Assembly (NCBI GenBank): GCA_021234155.1
Contig: JAJEKV010000070.1
Location: forward strand, 6,444,602 to 6,508,601
Direction of reading: 5' to 3'
Source of the DNA: Isoetes taiwanensis
Lineage: Eukaryota > Streptophyta > Lycopodiopsida > Isoetales > Isoetaceae
Length of the DNA stretch: 64,000 nt
This document shows positions 13,250 through 24,620 of this stretch, piece by piece (positions within the stretch are counted from its first letter, which is position 1; every line of letters begins with the position of its first letter). Both the position numbers and the translations under genes were made by a program. The notes beneath the pieces are model-generated. The model saw only the letters and a program-made list of their open reading frames with translations, did no database searches and had not been told where the DNA came from.

Positions 13250-14540
13250 CTTCATCACGGATCTAATTGTTGACACGGCATGTCAATCCCAAAGTTCATA
13301 ACTAATAATACCCACAACTTATGCATCAAGACCATTAGTCTCCGTTGGGATGGGATAATTTAACATCACTTTAAGAAAAAACAATATCTCGACATTTATT
13401 ACCTCTTTTCTCCACTGTGATATAAGTGAGAGATGCTACTTAGGGTTAGATCCTGAGAGAAATTTAGAAGTATGGATATATAGCGATTTTAGCGAGAATA
13501 GAAGGAGCAAATATAGAGAGATTGTAAAAGAAACAAGCTACTTAGGTGAGAAAATTTCTGAGATATGAATCATGAAAAGTAGAATAGAAAGAGCAAATAT
13601 AAGAAGTTAGAAGCATCTAGGTGCTTGATGCTTTCGTGAAGTAGATAAAAATTTGAAACATCTCTCTTACATGATAAAATATAAGCCTAGGTTATGGTGA
13701 TTTATGGCCGAATACCAATTTGCATGAAAATGCCAAACGGCTACTAACCAAAGGCTCCTCTTTGAATCCAAATTGATTAGTCTCACATTGAAATCAAGTA
13801 GTGGTGAAGCCCTTACATGCCATCTATTCCTCGAGTAAACCTCAAATTCCAAACTAAAGGCGAGAAGGTAAGGCATTCGATGGACATTAACCAAAGCCCC
13901 ATATCTACTACTCTTAACTTTTTAGCGTATGTTTTACCATTCCACATGGGTATTCCACACACCAAAATAATATAATCCAGATTGAACCGAGGCCAGTATT
14001 CGATTATTTAATTGTAAATAATTTTGCAATCAAATGGATTCATCCTTGCCCGATCAAATCTCCATTTGATCCTTCAAATGGCTTATGAATATCTTGTGAC
14101 TTCTTGAACTAGGTTAATGAAACCAAAATAAAAATCTTGAACAAGTTACTTGCTTCACCCTCCATTAGCGTACGACTTCTAAATGTTCAAAATAATATGA
14201 ATATGGAGCAAAAAACTAGCCATAGAAATGAACATGCATTTTTCACTTCCAACTTGCACTGGGTTTCTTATTAGGACTAAAACTTATTGCACCTAAAAGT
14301 TTGTTTCTCGATTATGTTTCACAACTAAGTCTTGCTTAAAATCTCCGACCACGGCACCAATAGTCCATTTGGTCTTTCTGTGATTGCACCCGGTCGATCA
14401 AAAGGATTAGAAATTTCCTAATTGAGTTTTCAACACGAAAACCATAGACATCATCTTCAAATGTGGATGGATACTTCTTAGCTTATGTATTACGAGGTTT
14501 TAGCATTTCTGTTTGTTGCTTTAATATTCAATGCCACGGC
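13250..14540. other. No recognisable gene
   Basis: AT-rich DNA with only a short minus-strand frame at 13667-13894 that I do not recognise. No structural element was seen. Confidence 0.4.
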
Positions 14541-14547
14541 ACTTTGC

Positions 14548-15209
14548 CTACAATCTCGTGAGGATGTGCGAAATGGTATGCCCTAGCAACATATGAACAT
14601 TGTTTAGAAAGCCAAAAGAACATATAAAAGTAATGGTTAAAAAGTCAACCTTTGAAACGGTGTCGGCCATTGTTGTGGCATCGAGGTGTATTGAGACAAG
14701 AGTTGTGCAATTCTTTCGATTGAAAGTCAAGTTTCCCGACAAACTGTTGCTCATTTCTAGCATAGCCATGGTAGTTCTTACTTCTATCAAATGAGGCTCT
14801 TTATTCTCCACACTTTTGTAGAAAGTTTTTAGCATCAGCGAGACTTCTAGGAACATAAATATACTTATATTATAGGAACACACTGAGAAGATCTCAATTG
14901 TAAGCAGGGAAGACCTTTCTGAGAGCACCAACAATGTGGTCAAATGCGCCTATTACTCTTGCTGATTTTCATGAACAAGTTCCATAGAATCGGGATTTTT
15001 TCTTCGAGGGCCATTATGCTACTACCACTTGAAAGCTTGACATCACTAGGTATGAAATCAAATTCTTCAATGGCCCAAGAACCCATTCTTACCCTTGAGG
15101 CGTGATAGGTGGACAACAAGACAACAATTATTGGTTTTGGAGATAGCAACTCAATTAAGAACTTCGCTGATGGAAATTTTGCATCCACAACTGCTTGCAT
15201 GTTAAACAT
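14548..15209 (-). other. Unidentified minus-strand open frames
   Basis: Two almost abutting open frames on the minus strand: 131 aa (14548-14943) and 89 aa (14940-15209). Their composition is more protein-like than that of most frames in the window (mixed charged and hydrophobic residues, no simple repeats). I recognise no domain, and no splice structure links them convincingly. They could be remnants of one gene separated by a frameshift or chance frames. No function is proposed. Confidence 0.2.
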
Positions 15210-16470
15210 CGAGTTCTTTGTCGGGGTAAAAGCAAAATCTTTGGATAGTTAGTTATTAACTTTATTCCTAAGAGGAGGCTGTAAAACCAGGAAATACAGG
15301 TGGCATGTCCGGTCCATTGACAATCGAGTTCAGTATTACAAGTATGATCCTAAAATTGGCAAAACTCTAGCACCACTATGTATTGTTATGGTTGATTATT
15401 CATGTGTAAAATGTATTGCTGATACATTGTGTTCCCAATATATTATAAGGTTGGTCTTTAAATAACATCGGTATGGGAAACCACAAACCAAAATATGGAG
15501 ACACATCCTTGAGATACTATAGAATGACCCTTCATGCACATCAATTATGTGATGGTAATGCTCAATTGGCACTCTCGTGCAAGGCATGTGAATCATCTTA
15601 CTTTTGCTTCTCCTTTTCCTGCTCCTCATGTTCATTCAATAAAACATAAAAATCACGAATTTAAGGGCTCGGATCCCAAAATTTAAAATGTATGATGAAA
15701 CTTCTATAGGAACTTATTCGAGAATATAGTGTGGCCACTAAAAAATAGATCCACTTTATTTAGAAAAAGAAGTGTCATTTCAAAGAGATTTTACTGTCTT
15801 CACGGCATACACAACATGAAAATTAAAAAGATGATATAGAGTCTTAGGTAATGTGGTATTAGATATGAGATTGGTTGTTGGAATAGAGCAACAATTGCAT
15901 AATTGGAGCTTGGAGAAACACCAAGTTTAAAAACATGGGGTATGGGCACTATATAATATTGTAAAATGCTATGGACTATGGACTGAGGAGAACATCTATA
16001 AGGCTGCCCGATTATCTGCTGGGCTACAACAATAACACACCACGTGATGGGTAAATGCCATGGAAATATTTCACAGCAGACAATCCATTTGCAATGGTCG
16101 AATCGATGTACCAATAATAAAGCTGAACTTCCAAAGGTGAAGCACTTCTCATAAAATGTAATTCTTCCATGCTTTAAAGAACAATGCAATTAACAAATGG
16201 ATATATCAGTATATCCTTAGATTACCCGATAGCGGCGAATTAGGCTACATTTCCATGGAAGTGACTTGGCTTCAAAACAACCATGGGGACCAACTAATTT
16301 ATGAAGACGAGGAAGTACATTGTGGTGGTTAGCAGAGCTTCTCAACTGGCCGGTTCCCAAGATACCACCTTCTTTGGGGCCATTAGAACCATGGAAGGGT
16401 TTTATGTTCTTTTCTATTACCTTGTAGCCCAAAGAAAGCATAGAGGTTTGAGACCAACACAAAGATCACG
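15210..16470. other. No recognisable gene
   Basis: The stretch includes a 129-aa minus-strand open frame (15800-16189) that lacks any motif I know. The part near 16217-16480 may be the decayed 3' end of the neighbouring PPR pseudogene, but the similarity is too weak to claim. Confidence 0.35.
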
Positions 16471-16479
16471 GAATCGGAT

Positions 16480-17880
16480 GGATCAAATTAAGCTATGTGC
16501 ATTTTGGCATGCTACTTCAGTTATACGAATTGCACATCTTTATGAAAGTGATCTCCACATTTTACAACCGTGGTGGAAATGGAAATAAGTAAATAAGGTC
16601 CTGCCTCAACCAAATAACACATGCAGTGAGGGAGATCAATTACTCTAAGCATAATGTTCCATTCTTGGTCTAATCGAGTCTTGCATAATGAGACCAAATA
16701 ATAGATGCCCTCATCCACCATGCAAGCATGGTGCATCAGAATGACGGTCGTCAAATAGCTGAGTATCTATTTTCACATCTTTAAAATGCATCTCTTGGAA
16801 AAGTTTGGTGCTTTTTTTCCTTCCTTGAGAATCAAGCATAGAACTCCATGCAACTACATTTTGACGGCAATCTATCAAACCTTAGAGAGCCTCTTCCATG
16901 TTTCCACATTTTCATATACATATCAATAAGTGCATTCCCAACAACCATATCCATGTCATGTCCTGGCTTCCAAGGTGCTAGCAGTAACAAGCACTTCCCA
17001 GTCCTATAGAGCTGCTACCATGGTGCATGCATTCAAAACAACGATGTACCTTTGACCTTCTCAAGTTTTGAGTCCTTCCAATTGCATTTGCACGAGAAAA
17101 GATATATTGCCTGCAATGCTTTGTCATCCTGCTTCAGAGTGTACCCACCGGATCATTGCATTCCATGGAATTTACATTTTTTATAGGTAAGAAGTCAAAC
17201 AAGCTGGCGAGGCATCTTTGTAAAACCCACATCTAGCATATCCGGCGATCATGCGTATTCATGAAACAATGCTAAGCGAAGACAAATTTTCAAACACCAG
17301 CCAAAGCATCTCCTATGCTCTCACATGGCAACAAGGGTCCAGCAGGCAAGCACTTTACAAAAACGCCGGACTTTGGCCACCCGAGGCTATACAGAGATGT
17401 ATGCATGGACACGTTTCCCAATTACTAAAGTCACCGCTTAAAAGCGGCGGATACTTTCGAGGGAGTGAGGGAAGCTCACTCTGTCAGGTTTATATTTTCC
17501 ACTTGCATTTGCTTGACTTAAGAATCCCTTGAAGCGTTACCACTTGATGTGTATACTGCAACCATCACATTCCAAATGGAAATGTTTGAAAAGATCCTTT
17601 CTGGCTGCTACATTTGGGCGTGCATGTCGATCAGGGGAATTACGATAAATATGTCCATTTTGCATTGTTTTGAGGAATTGCCACATGTATATGCTTTCCA
17701 TTCTTGGGGCTTGCGGTCATGCTAGATGCATTCACAACTGCCTCATAAAGGTCCACTTCATTTTGGTTCGATGCTTTTTGTCGGTTCATTTGTTGGAAAG
17801 GTTTAAAGCTTCCGCTTGGATTACCGGTACGAGGTATACACGATAATGTGAAAGTGCATGTAGCAAATATGTTTCTTTTT
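16480..17880 (-). pseudogene. PPR protein pseudogene (PLS class, E/DYW-like)
   Basis: On the minus strand, three-frame reading recovers a chain of pentatricopeptide repeats broken by many stops and frameshifts. Going 5' to 3' in gene sense: a PNEV-type linker near 17830; an IGKRVHAYISV-type segment near 17425; VFENLSSLSIVS followed by MIAGYARCGFYKDA near 17290-17230; ASLFDFLPIKNV near 17200; a QMQLEG..., VLNACT and AAL segment near 17060-16990; then GHDMDMVVGNALIDMYMK near 16965 with the alternative-frame KCGNMEEAL; and finally an HACMVDEG and IRPRMEHYA region near 16720-16640. The last pieces match the region preceding the E domain of PLS-class PPR proteins, which bind organellar RNA and act mostly in C-to-U editing. 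The order and spacing are right, but no single frame stays open beyond about 80 codons, so it cannot encode a protein. Intact members of this class are usually 500-900 aa; about 450 residues are represented here. Confidence 0.82.
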
Positions 17881-17897
17881 TTTTTTTTTTTTTTTCA
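17876..17897. repeat. Poly-T run
   Basis: A T-homopolymer of about 20 bases in plus orientation. It lies close to the upstream end of the PPR pseudogene, not at its 3' end, so it is not a retrocopy poly-A tail of that gene. Confidence 0.85.
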
Positions 17898-17899
17898 TA

Positions 17900-19080
17900 C
17901 ATCTTATTAAATGCACGGCGTGCATCGTGGAACACTCACATTTTAGCCTGCGTTAATAAGTGTGTTCCCGCATAAATAATTTTAATTCAATTGGCTTTCA
18001 ACAAGGGGAGAATAATACGCCTTCCCTCGATAGATTGCTTTCTTCTTAAAACATTAGCGCAGAAACAAAGCCACCTGTGAAGTTTCCGGTATGCTCATTT
18101 ATTAGGTGATGAATTAAATTCAAAGCAATGATTGCATCCGCCCCGGTAGATCTTTGCCGCAAGCTCGATGTCCTCATAAATTAGAGACTTGGGGGACAAC
18201 ATTTGGCCGTGCGAGAAAGATTCAACTTTACGGCCTTGTTATGAAGTGGCGATTCATGAAACAAACATTTTTAGCTCTTGAAAACTCTTTTGGAAAAACG
18301 AGCGATTACAGGGATTTTGCTTGCAATGATGGCGATTAAATGCAACAATCATATCCCAAACAAGCGTTACTCTATATCACCATCTATAAAGTACATGCAC
18401 GAAAATAAAAGGTGCGAATTAGATGTGAATAAATAAAAGGTGCAGGTCAGGTGTAGGCGCTTCTCTCGTGAAAATAGATTAAACGATTGTGCTCCATTGA
18501 GAGACCTACCGCAATTTGCATTAGGAGCGCCTTTTTTAATGCGGGGCAAACAAAGAGAAACTATTTACGGATTTGGCAGAATTTTGCCATCGCTTAATGC
18601 GGGGGCCACTCACGTCTTCCCAACTTGGAAGGAATAAACAAATCATATGATCGAACCAATCCTTCCATTGGCATCCTCCTACATTGAGTCGTTCCATCCA
18701 TAACGGACACGATTCTAAACTTAGAAGGATGCGAAGCTTCATTTTGCCCATCGCTTTTACGTACGATGCAAAACAAGGTCGCTGCATGTTACCTCTGCGA
18801 GGATCTTCTTAGGGACTTAATTTGCAGTGCGTAGAAGGAAAAATATTAAGGCAATGATCTATAGCCCATTTCTGGCGTCATTCCGGATACTAAATCCCCA
18901 CACTCTTATGCACGGTTGCCGGGCGAGGCCTCAGGTTAGCCCGGTTTGAGTGGCTGCCCAACCAGCAGCGACCGCCATTTCACCTGACCAATAGGGGTTT
19001 TAGCGATCATAGGCATATTTCAAGCATATCTTTGGCATATACCTATAATATACAAACCCACATAAACAAGGGTTGCCCCT
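17900..19080. other. No recognisable gene
   Basis: I see no continuation of the PPR repeats upstream of 17880 and no other family. The short frames at 18154-18339 and 18536-18787 are unremarkable. Confidence 0.35.
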
Positions 19081-19500
19081 TAGGAGCGAAAGCAAAAAGA
19101 AGATGGAAAGAAAAATATAAGTTTTAAATAAGAGTTTGAACTATAGGATGGAGAAATTAACCATTATGAAGTGGAACCACAAGATGCATGGCTTTAGCCC
19201 AAGGATGCCCTCTATGTACAAGCATTAGTGAGATAAATCATCCATTAAAATGCCCGCGGTAAAAGTGATGCACTTACATATCCTCTATCCTACGTACTCA
19301 TGCCACCTTCCATGGCGGAGTCCAACACATACAATTCACAAACACAATTCCGTTAGGATCCGGCCCCAAAGCTGTCTTCAAACAAAGCGTCACCGAGATT
19401 ATATTATGAATTTCCAAAGCGGTTGCCCAGGGCGGTGCATCGCTTCAAACACCCATGGTACGTGTTCACCACCACAATTCTTGTCCACATAATTTATTGT
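19080..19500 (+). repeat. Direct repeat copy 1 (pair with 20.38-20.79 kb)
   Basis: Matches the second copy about 1.27-1.29 kb downstream in the same orientation. Shared landmarks in order: AAGATGGAAAGAAAAA, TTTGAACTAT-GGATGGAG, AAATTAACCATT, GGATGCCCTCTAT, GATAAATCATCC, TGATGCACTTA, CATGGCGG, GAGCTGTCTT-like and TATGAATTTC. Divergence is high with many small indels. No terminal repeats or coding potential were recognised. Confidence 0.7.
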
Positions 19501-20379
19501 TGCAAGGGTTTTAAAGTCGCCAAGATTGATTTAAAACTGACTCTGAGAACTGACTTGGTAATTCCACGCAGAGCGAGGAAGATGGTGGTTGGCACCGCAA
19601 TTATTGGTCTTTAAACATGCGGAATCCACGGTCTTCATAGAAAATCACAAGCGTTTAGTTGGCATTAGAGCAGTGGTCTTCAAAATGGGCCGGTAGCATC
19701 ATGGAAATATAAATGCAAACCTTGTAGCAAATCCTGAGTGCCACAAAGTGAATGCAAGGTACATATTTATACATCATCGTATGTAATCATGCAAGCATTT
19801 TCAACATTTACATGCTGTCTGACGATTATGAATTTTCAAAATAGATATGTAGAACCATTTAATTCTGGCTACTTTCCTTCTCGAGGAGCGTCATGCCACT
19901 TGATGAGCGTGATCATGTATCCTAATGTTGGATATAGAAGAATAATGAATGCACTCTCCTCCCAACTACTTGGGAAATATGATTTAAAATGCCGCGAGAA
20001 TGATTTTCACAGGAAACAAAGTACAAAGAAATGAAAGCAAAATAGACCATTAAAAGGAATAACACACGGCTCACAATCGGGTCTATCCATAGCTTCCCAG
20101 TGTAATGCTCGCCCAGTTACGTCTTGTCACATCCCTCTATAAACCTGCTTGATGCAAAAAATGACTTACATTAAAGAAAAAGAAAAAGAAAAGGCTACTG
20201 CCGAGGCGGTATGCACTTAATAGAAGCAAGCCACAATTCTCCCTGCATTTATAACAACCATTTTGGCCGTTGGAACCGCGAATTGGGGAATTCTTGGCCC
20301 GATATTATTAAAATAGGAGTAAGATCCTTAATTTTTACATGGTTTGTAATTTTGATATTACGGTACACATGTAGCAAGG

Positions 20380-20790
20380 GAAAAGGGAAGATGGAAGAAA
20401 AAATATAATTTTAGATAAAGGGATTTTGAACTATGGATGGAGGAAATTAACCATTGTAAATGAAACCTAGCAATTATGGCTTTAGTCAACGGATGCCCTC
20501 TATATACAAACATAGTGGGATAAATCATCCCATATTAAAATGCTCTTGTTAAAGCTGATGCACTTATATCCTCGTACTCCATGTCTCACGCATGCATGGC
20601 GGGTCCAACCACATGCAATTTGCAACTCTCAATTATGATCAAGTTAAGAGCTGTCTTGAACAAAGCATCATCCGGGGATATGTTATGAATTTCTAAGCGG
20701 TTTTGTTGGGACTTCATCTTCAAACACTTAGATGGTTTGTGTTCCACCACAATTACGTCCACCACCCGATTTCTTTGCAAAACCTTACAA
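20380..20790 (+). repeat. Direct repeat copy 2 (pair with 19.08-19.50 kb)
   Basis: Second copy of the unknown repeat; see its partner for shared landmarks. A 64-codon minus-strand frame here (20586-20780) is disrupted in copy 1, so conservation does not support it as a gene. The flank at 20248-20380 also resembles 13018-13210, so this is a dispersed family present at least twice to three times in the window. Confidence 0.7.
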
Positions 20791-20799
20791 TGGAGCTGG

Positions 20800-23040
20800 A
20801 GCGTCAGACTTACAAATCACGGCTCGTAAAATAGTTATAGGCGACAAGGCCGACCTTAGGGTAAATACTTGATTCTTGATAAGAAGCATGCCACAATTCT
20901 ATGAACTTGAAAGCAATTTAAAATGGAAACCTTTATCCTTAAAAATTTAGGATTTCTTAGAGAGCGTGTGCATAAAAGCGCTTACCTGCAAAACATCTAA
21001 AACACCGTATCGTTCGACTGGATGCATTTGTCCCTTACTTGGGCATCATTCAATCTCGGTTGTGGTGTTGGCCCTGCATGGACATATTACGTAATAAAGA
21101 TGTCGATTATTCAGTTAAACTTCGGTACATCTGAGCCGGCTTTCCTCATTCAATATGTTGAGTATCTGAGGAAACACATGTTAAGTGTCTACACCAGCAG
21201 TACTTTCTATGTCACGGAGAACATGGTTCCATGTTGAGAGGTCGCGGGATGCAAAAAGGAACACTTGTAGATGAAAGCGGAGGGAGGAAGTAACCCATTT
21301 ATGAATTCAAGAATCGATGGGGAAGAACCTACCATTGCCGCTATAAAGGCTATCATCGAAGCATAGACCATTTCATAATTAGCTAAATCGGAGGATGGAT
21401 AAACAAAGCGATCAACATGCGTTTCATAGTTTACCATTTAAGCATAAACACGGAAGCTATGCAACCAGTCGTTGGAACAGACAACCGAATCGAGAAAAAG
21501 AAACATATAAAAAGATTGGAACATTAAAAGTTGTTCATTTCTCGATTATTGAATCATATAAACTTCTTTAAGATTATCAATGAATAATTATCCGATCAAA
21601 TGTCACCGTTTAATATTCTAAAATCAAATATAGTCATCATCGTTAAGAATCAGATCAGTCCGCCGGACACAAAATATCAATATCCTGGCAAATTTCCGAC
21701 AAACTCCATCAGATTCTGAACTTATCAAAAATTTAAACTCCAGAATCTCAGACAAAGTTCCATAGTCCATCGTTCCGTCGTTCATACCAATGAGGTTATT
21801 TCGTTGAATCTCGACAAATCTGACTTTGTCATCATCCATTGGATAACCAATTCAAAACCATTTCTTCATCAAAGATATCGATTATAATGCAGGTAATGAT
21901 ATCCATTCCGTGGTTGCATGACTCGAAAGTAGTGTGATGAATACGATATCAATATAAATGACAAAGGAACACCGACCTAAAGAATTGCCGAGCCAGTACG
22001 CTCGAGGTTGAACAAATAAAGGGCATGCTAATAGTTCAATAACGAGGAAATTATAACGGATAAATAAAATCATGATTAACTTCACGAGACAATATGTTCC
22101 ATATTTCAGCATCATTGTCTTTAATGAATTCCGGATTCCTTCCGACCGAATATCACGGTCTTCAGGATCGACAAAGATCCTCGGCAATTTCAAAGATGGG
22201 ATTTTATACGGTAGATGTCGAAAAGAACGAAAGTGGATCTATTGAGCGATTTCTTTCAAAGAAACGATCACGAGTCAGGTCTATAGTTAACCTATCGGAA
22301 TAAATACGATTGAAGCTGAAACAAAGATCCATTATCCATTTCGGTGGAGACCAGATCAATTTTGCGACATAAAGATAAAGTTAGGTTATATGGTCTTTCG
22401 GTAAAGCGTTAGCAAAATAAATAAATTGCTTCTCCCCGAATATCCATCATCTATCTTGTCGCGATCATATAAAATTCTTTTGTTCAAAAGCCAGTTGGAT
22501 TCAACAAAGACAAGTTTAAAATTGATAAAGGCTATTCAGGCTTGTTATGCATGACCATGGAATATCGATTAATCAAAATAAAGTTTTGTTAAGGATCAAA
22601 CTTAAAGTGTTGAAATTTTAATGATAGAAGTTGTCTTAAATTTAAAGCGAAGTCGGTGACAAAATAGTCTTTAGATCTTCTCGTTTCATCGGTTCACGGT
22701 CTTATCAAATCAAAGTGCGTTTTAAGCGAGGAATAGATACGGTATAGACCTTATCGGGTACAATAAAGAACCGAGGTGAACAATTGGTTCGGTGAAAGCG
22801 GCGCGGTAAAATAAAGATTACGTTAAGATCGACAAATTAAAAAATAAACCGGCCGCATAAAATTATATTGAAACGTTTCAAACCGATACGGTTAACGGAG
22901 GATGGATAAAGATAAAGAAAGATGGAATTGGGGCGTAAATCAAAACGTAAAATCGTCAAATATCTTATTATGTCAGATTTTTCATCGGACGGTCGAGGTT
23001 GGTCGATAATGGTGGAATATTGTCGTTAACAAATTTCATC
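20800..23040. other. No gene; CpG/TCGA-rich from about 21.5 kb
   Basis: No protein or RNA feature was recognised. From about 21500 the sequence becomes noticeably rich in CpG-containing words (TCGA, ATCG, CGAT) while staying AT-rich, and this character continues beyond the purine tract to about 26000. Confidence 0.4.
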
Positions 23041-23047
23041 GCCGACT

Positions 23048-24030
23048 AATATAAGAGGGAAGAAAAGAGGGGAAGAGGGAAGGGGAAAGGGGAAGAGGGA
23101 AGGGGAAGGGGAAGGGGGAAGAACGGTGGGGAAAGAAAAGCGGAGGAAAAGGGCGTGATGGAAGGGAAAAGGGTGAGGGAAAGGTCAAAGGAAAAGGGGA
23201 AAAGATGGAAAGGGAAAAGGCGGAGAAGGGGAGAAGCGGAAAGGGGAAAAGGAAAGGAGGGACGGAAGGAAAATGAAAGCGGAAAGGCGGAAGAGGAAAA
23301 GGAAAAATGATGGAAGGGGAAAGGAAGGAGAAAAGGGGAGGAGAAAGAATGGGAAAAGGGAGAAAGGAGAAAGAGGGAAAAGGGGAAAAGAATGAAGGGA
23401 AAAGGGGAAAAGGAAGAGGGAAGAACAATGATGAAGGGAAAAGGAGAAAAGGGAAAGGGGAAAAGGGAAAAGGAGAAAGGTCAAAGGTCGACGAAAAGGA
23501 AGAAGGAGAAAGGAAAATGGAAGATCATAAAGGAATAGAAGATAAGTGAGGGGAAGAACGGAGAACATGAGGAAAGGGTAAATAAAGGTGAAAAGGAGAA
23601 AAAGGTAAAGGGAAAATAAGTTCTGGAGATCCTCGATAAAGGAAAGAGGGGGAAAAGGGAAAAAGAACTTGGGAAAAGGGAGACGAGAGAAAAAAGGGAA
23701 AGAGTGATGAAAGAGGGGAAAGATTGAAGAGGGGAGAGAGAAGCAAAACCTCGAGGAAAAAGGAGAAAGAGGGGAAGAATGGAAGAAAATAAAGGGAGAA
23801 AAAGGTGGGGAGAAGTCACGAGATAGACAAAAGGGTGGAACAAAGAGTCGGAAGAGGAAGGAGGGAGAACCGCGAGAAAAAGGGAGGAAAGTTAAGAATC
23901 GAAAAAGAAAGGGGAGAAAAAGTCGGGAAAGGAGAAGGGGAAAAGGGAAGAGGATGGGGAAGAAGAATTACATAAAAAGGTCAGAAAAGGGGTGGAAGAG
24001 GCATATAAGACGGAAAGGGGAAAATAAAGG
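23048..24030 (+). repeat. GGGAAAA-type purine tract, block 1
   Basis: About 1 kb in which the plus strand is almost entirely A and G, built from irregular GGGGAAA, GGGAAAAGG and GAAGAGGGA units with occasional TG or CG interruptions. The frames seen on either strand (Lys/Glu/Gly-rich plus, Phe/Pro/Ser/Leu-rich minus) are products of the repeat. Mirror-symmetric purine DNA of this kind can form intramolecular triplexes (established for polypurine tracts in general); that is not shown here. Confidence 0.9.
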
Positions 24031-24139
24031 TGGGGAAGAAAATGGACCGCGCAAATCGGATGATCGAGGGATTTGAGTTGACCAATGGTGGAGTCGGTAT
24101 GTCGCGATGTCAGCAAAATTTCATGCCAGAAGCTATGAA

Positions 24140-24620
24140 AGCTGAAAGGGGAAGAGAAAGGGGAAAGGGGGAAAAGGGGAGGAAAAACGATGAAAAGGGG
24201 AAAGGGAAGAGAAAAACGATAGAAAGGGAGAAAGGTAAAAGGAAAAGAGGTCAGGGGAAGACGGAAAAGGAAGAAAAGGAAAGGGTGGGGAAAAAGGGGA
24301 AAGTCAGAAAGCGGAAGAGTGAAGAAGGAAAAATGATGAAGAAAAGGGGAAAGAACAGAAAGGGAAAGGGGAAAAGGGGAAAAGGGAAGAGGGGAAGGGA
24401 AAACGATAAAGGGAAAAAGGAATTTCTTGATAGAGAAAGTCAAAAGATAAGAGGAAAAGAGAATCTGGAAAAGATCATAAAGTCGAAGATCGTGAGGGGA
24501 AAGGAACGAACCATGAAGGATAAATAAAGGTGAAAAGATAAAGAAAAGGTTCCGGAAATCTATCGGGCATCCGAAAAGGGAAAAAGGAAAAGAACTGGGA
24601 GAAAAGAACGAAGAAAGAGG
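24140..24620 (+). repeat. GGGAAAA-type purine tract, block 2
   Basis: Resumes after a mixed-sequence interruption at about 24041-24139. The 3' part (24471-24580) repeats a mixed landmark segment found at 23521-23640 in block 1: AAGATCATAAAG, then GTGAGGGGAA, then TAAATAAAGGTGAAAAG, at offsets of 950, 944 and 942 bp. The two blocks are therefore copies of one unit of roughly 945 bp, not one random purine run. Confidence 0.8.
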
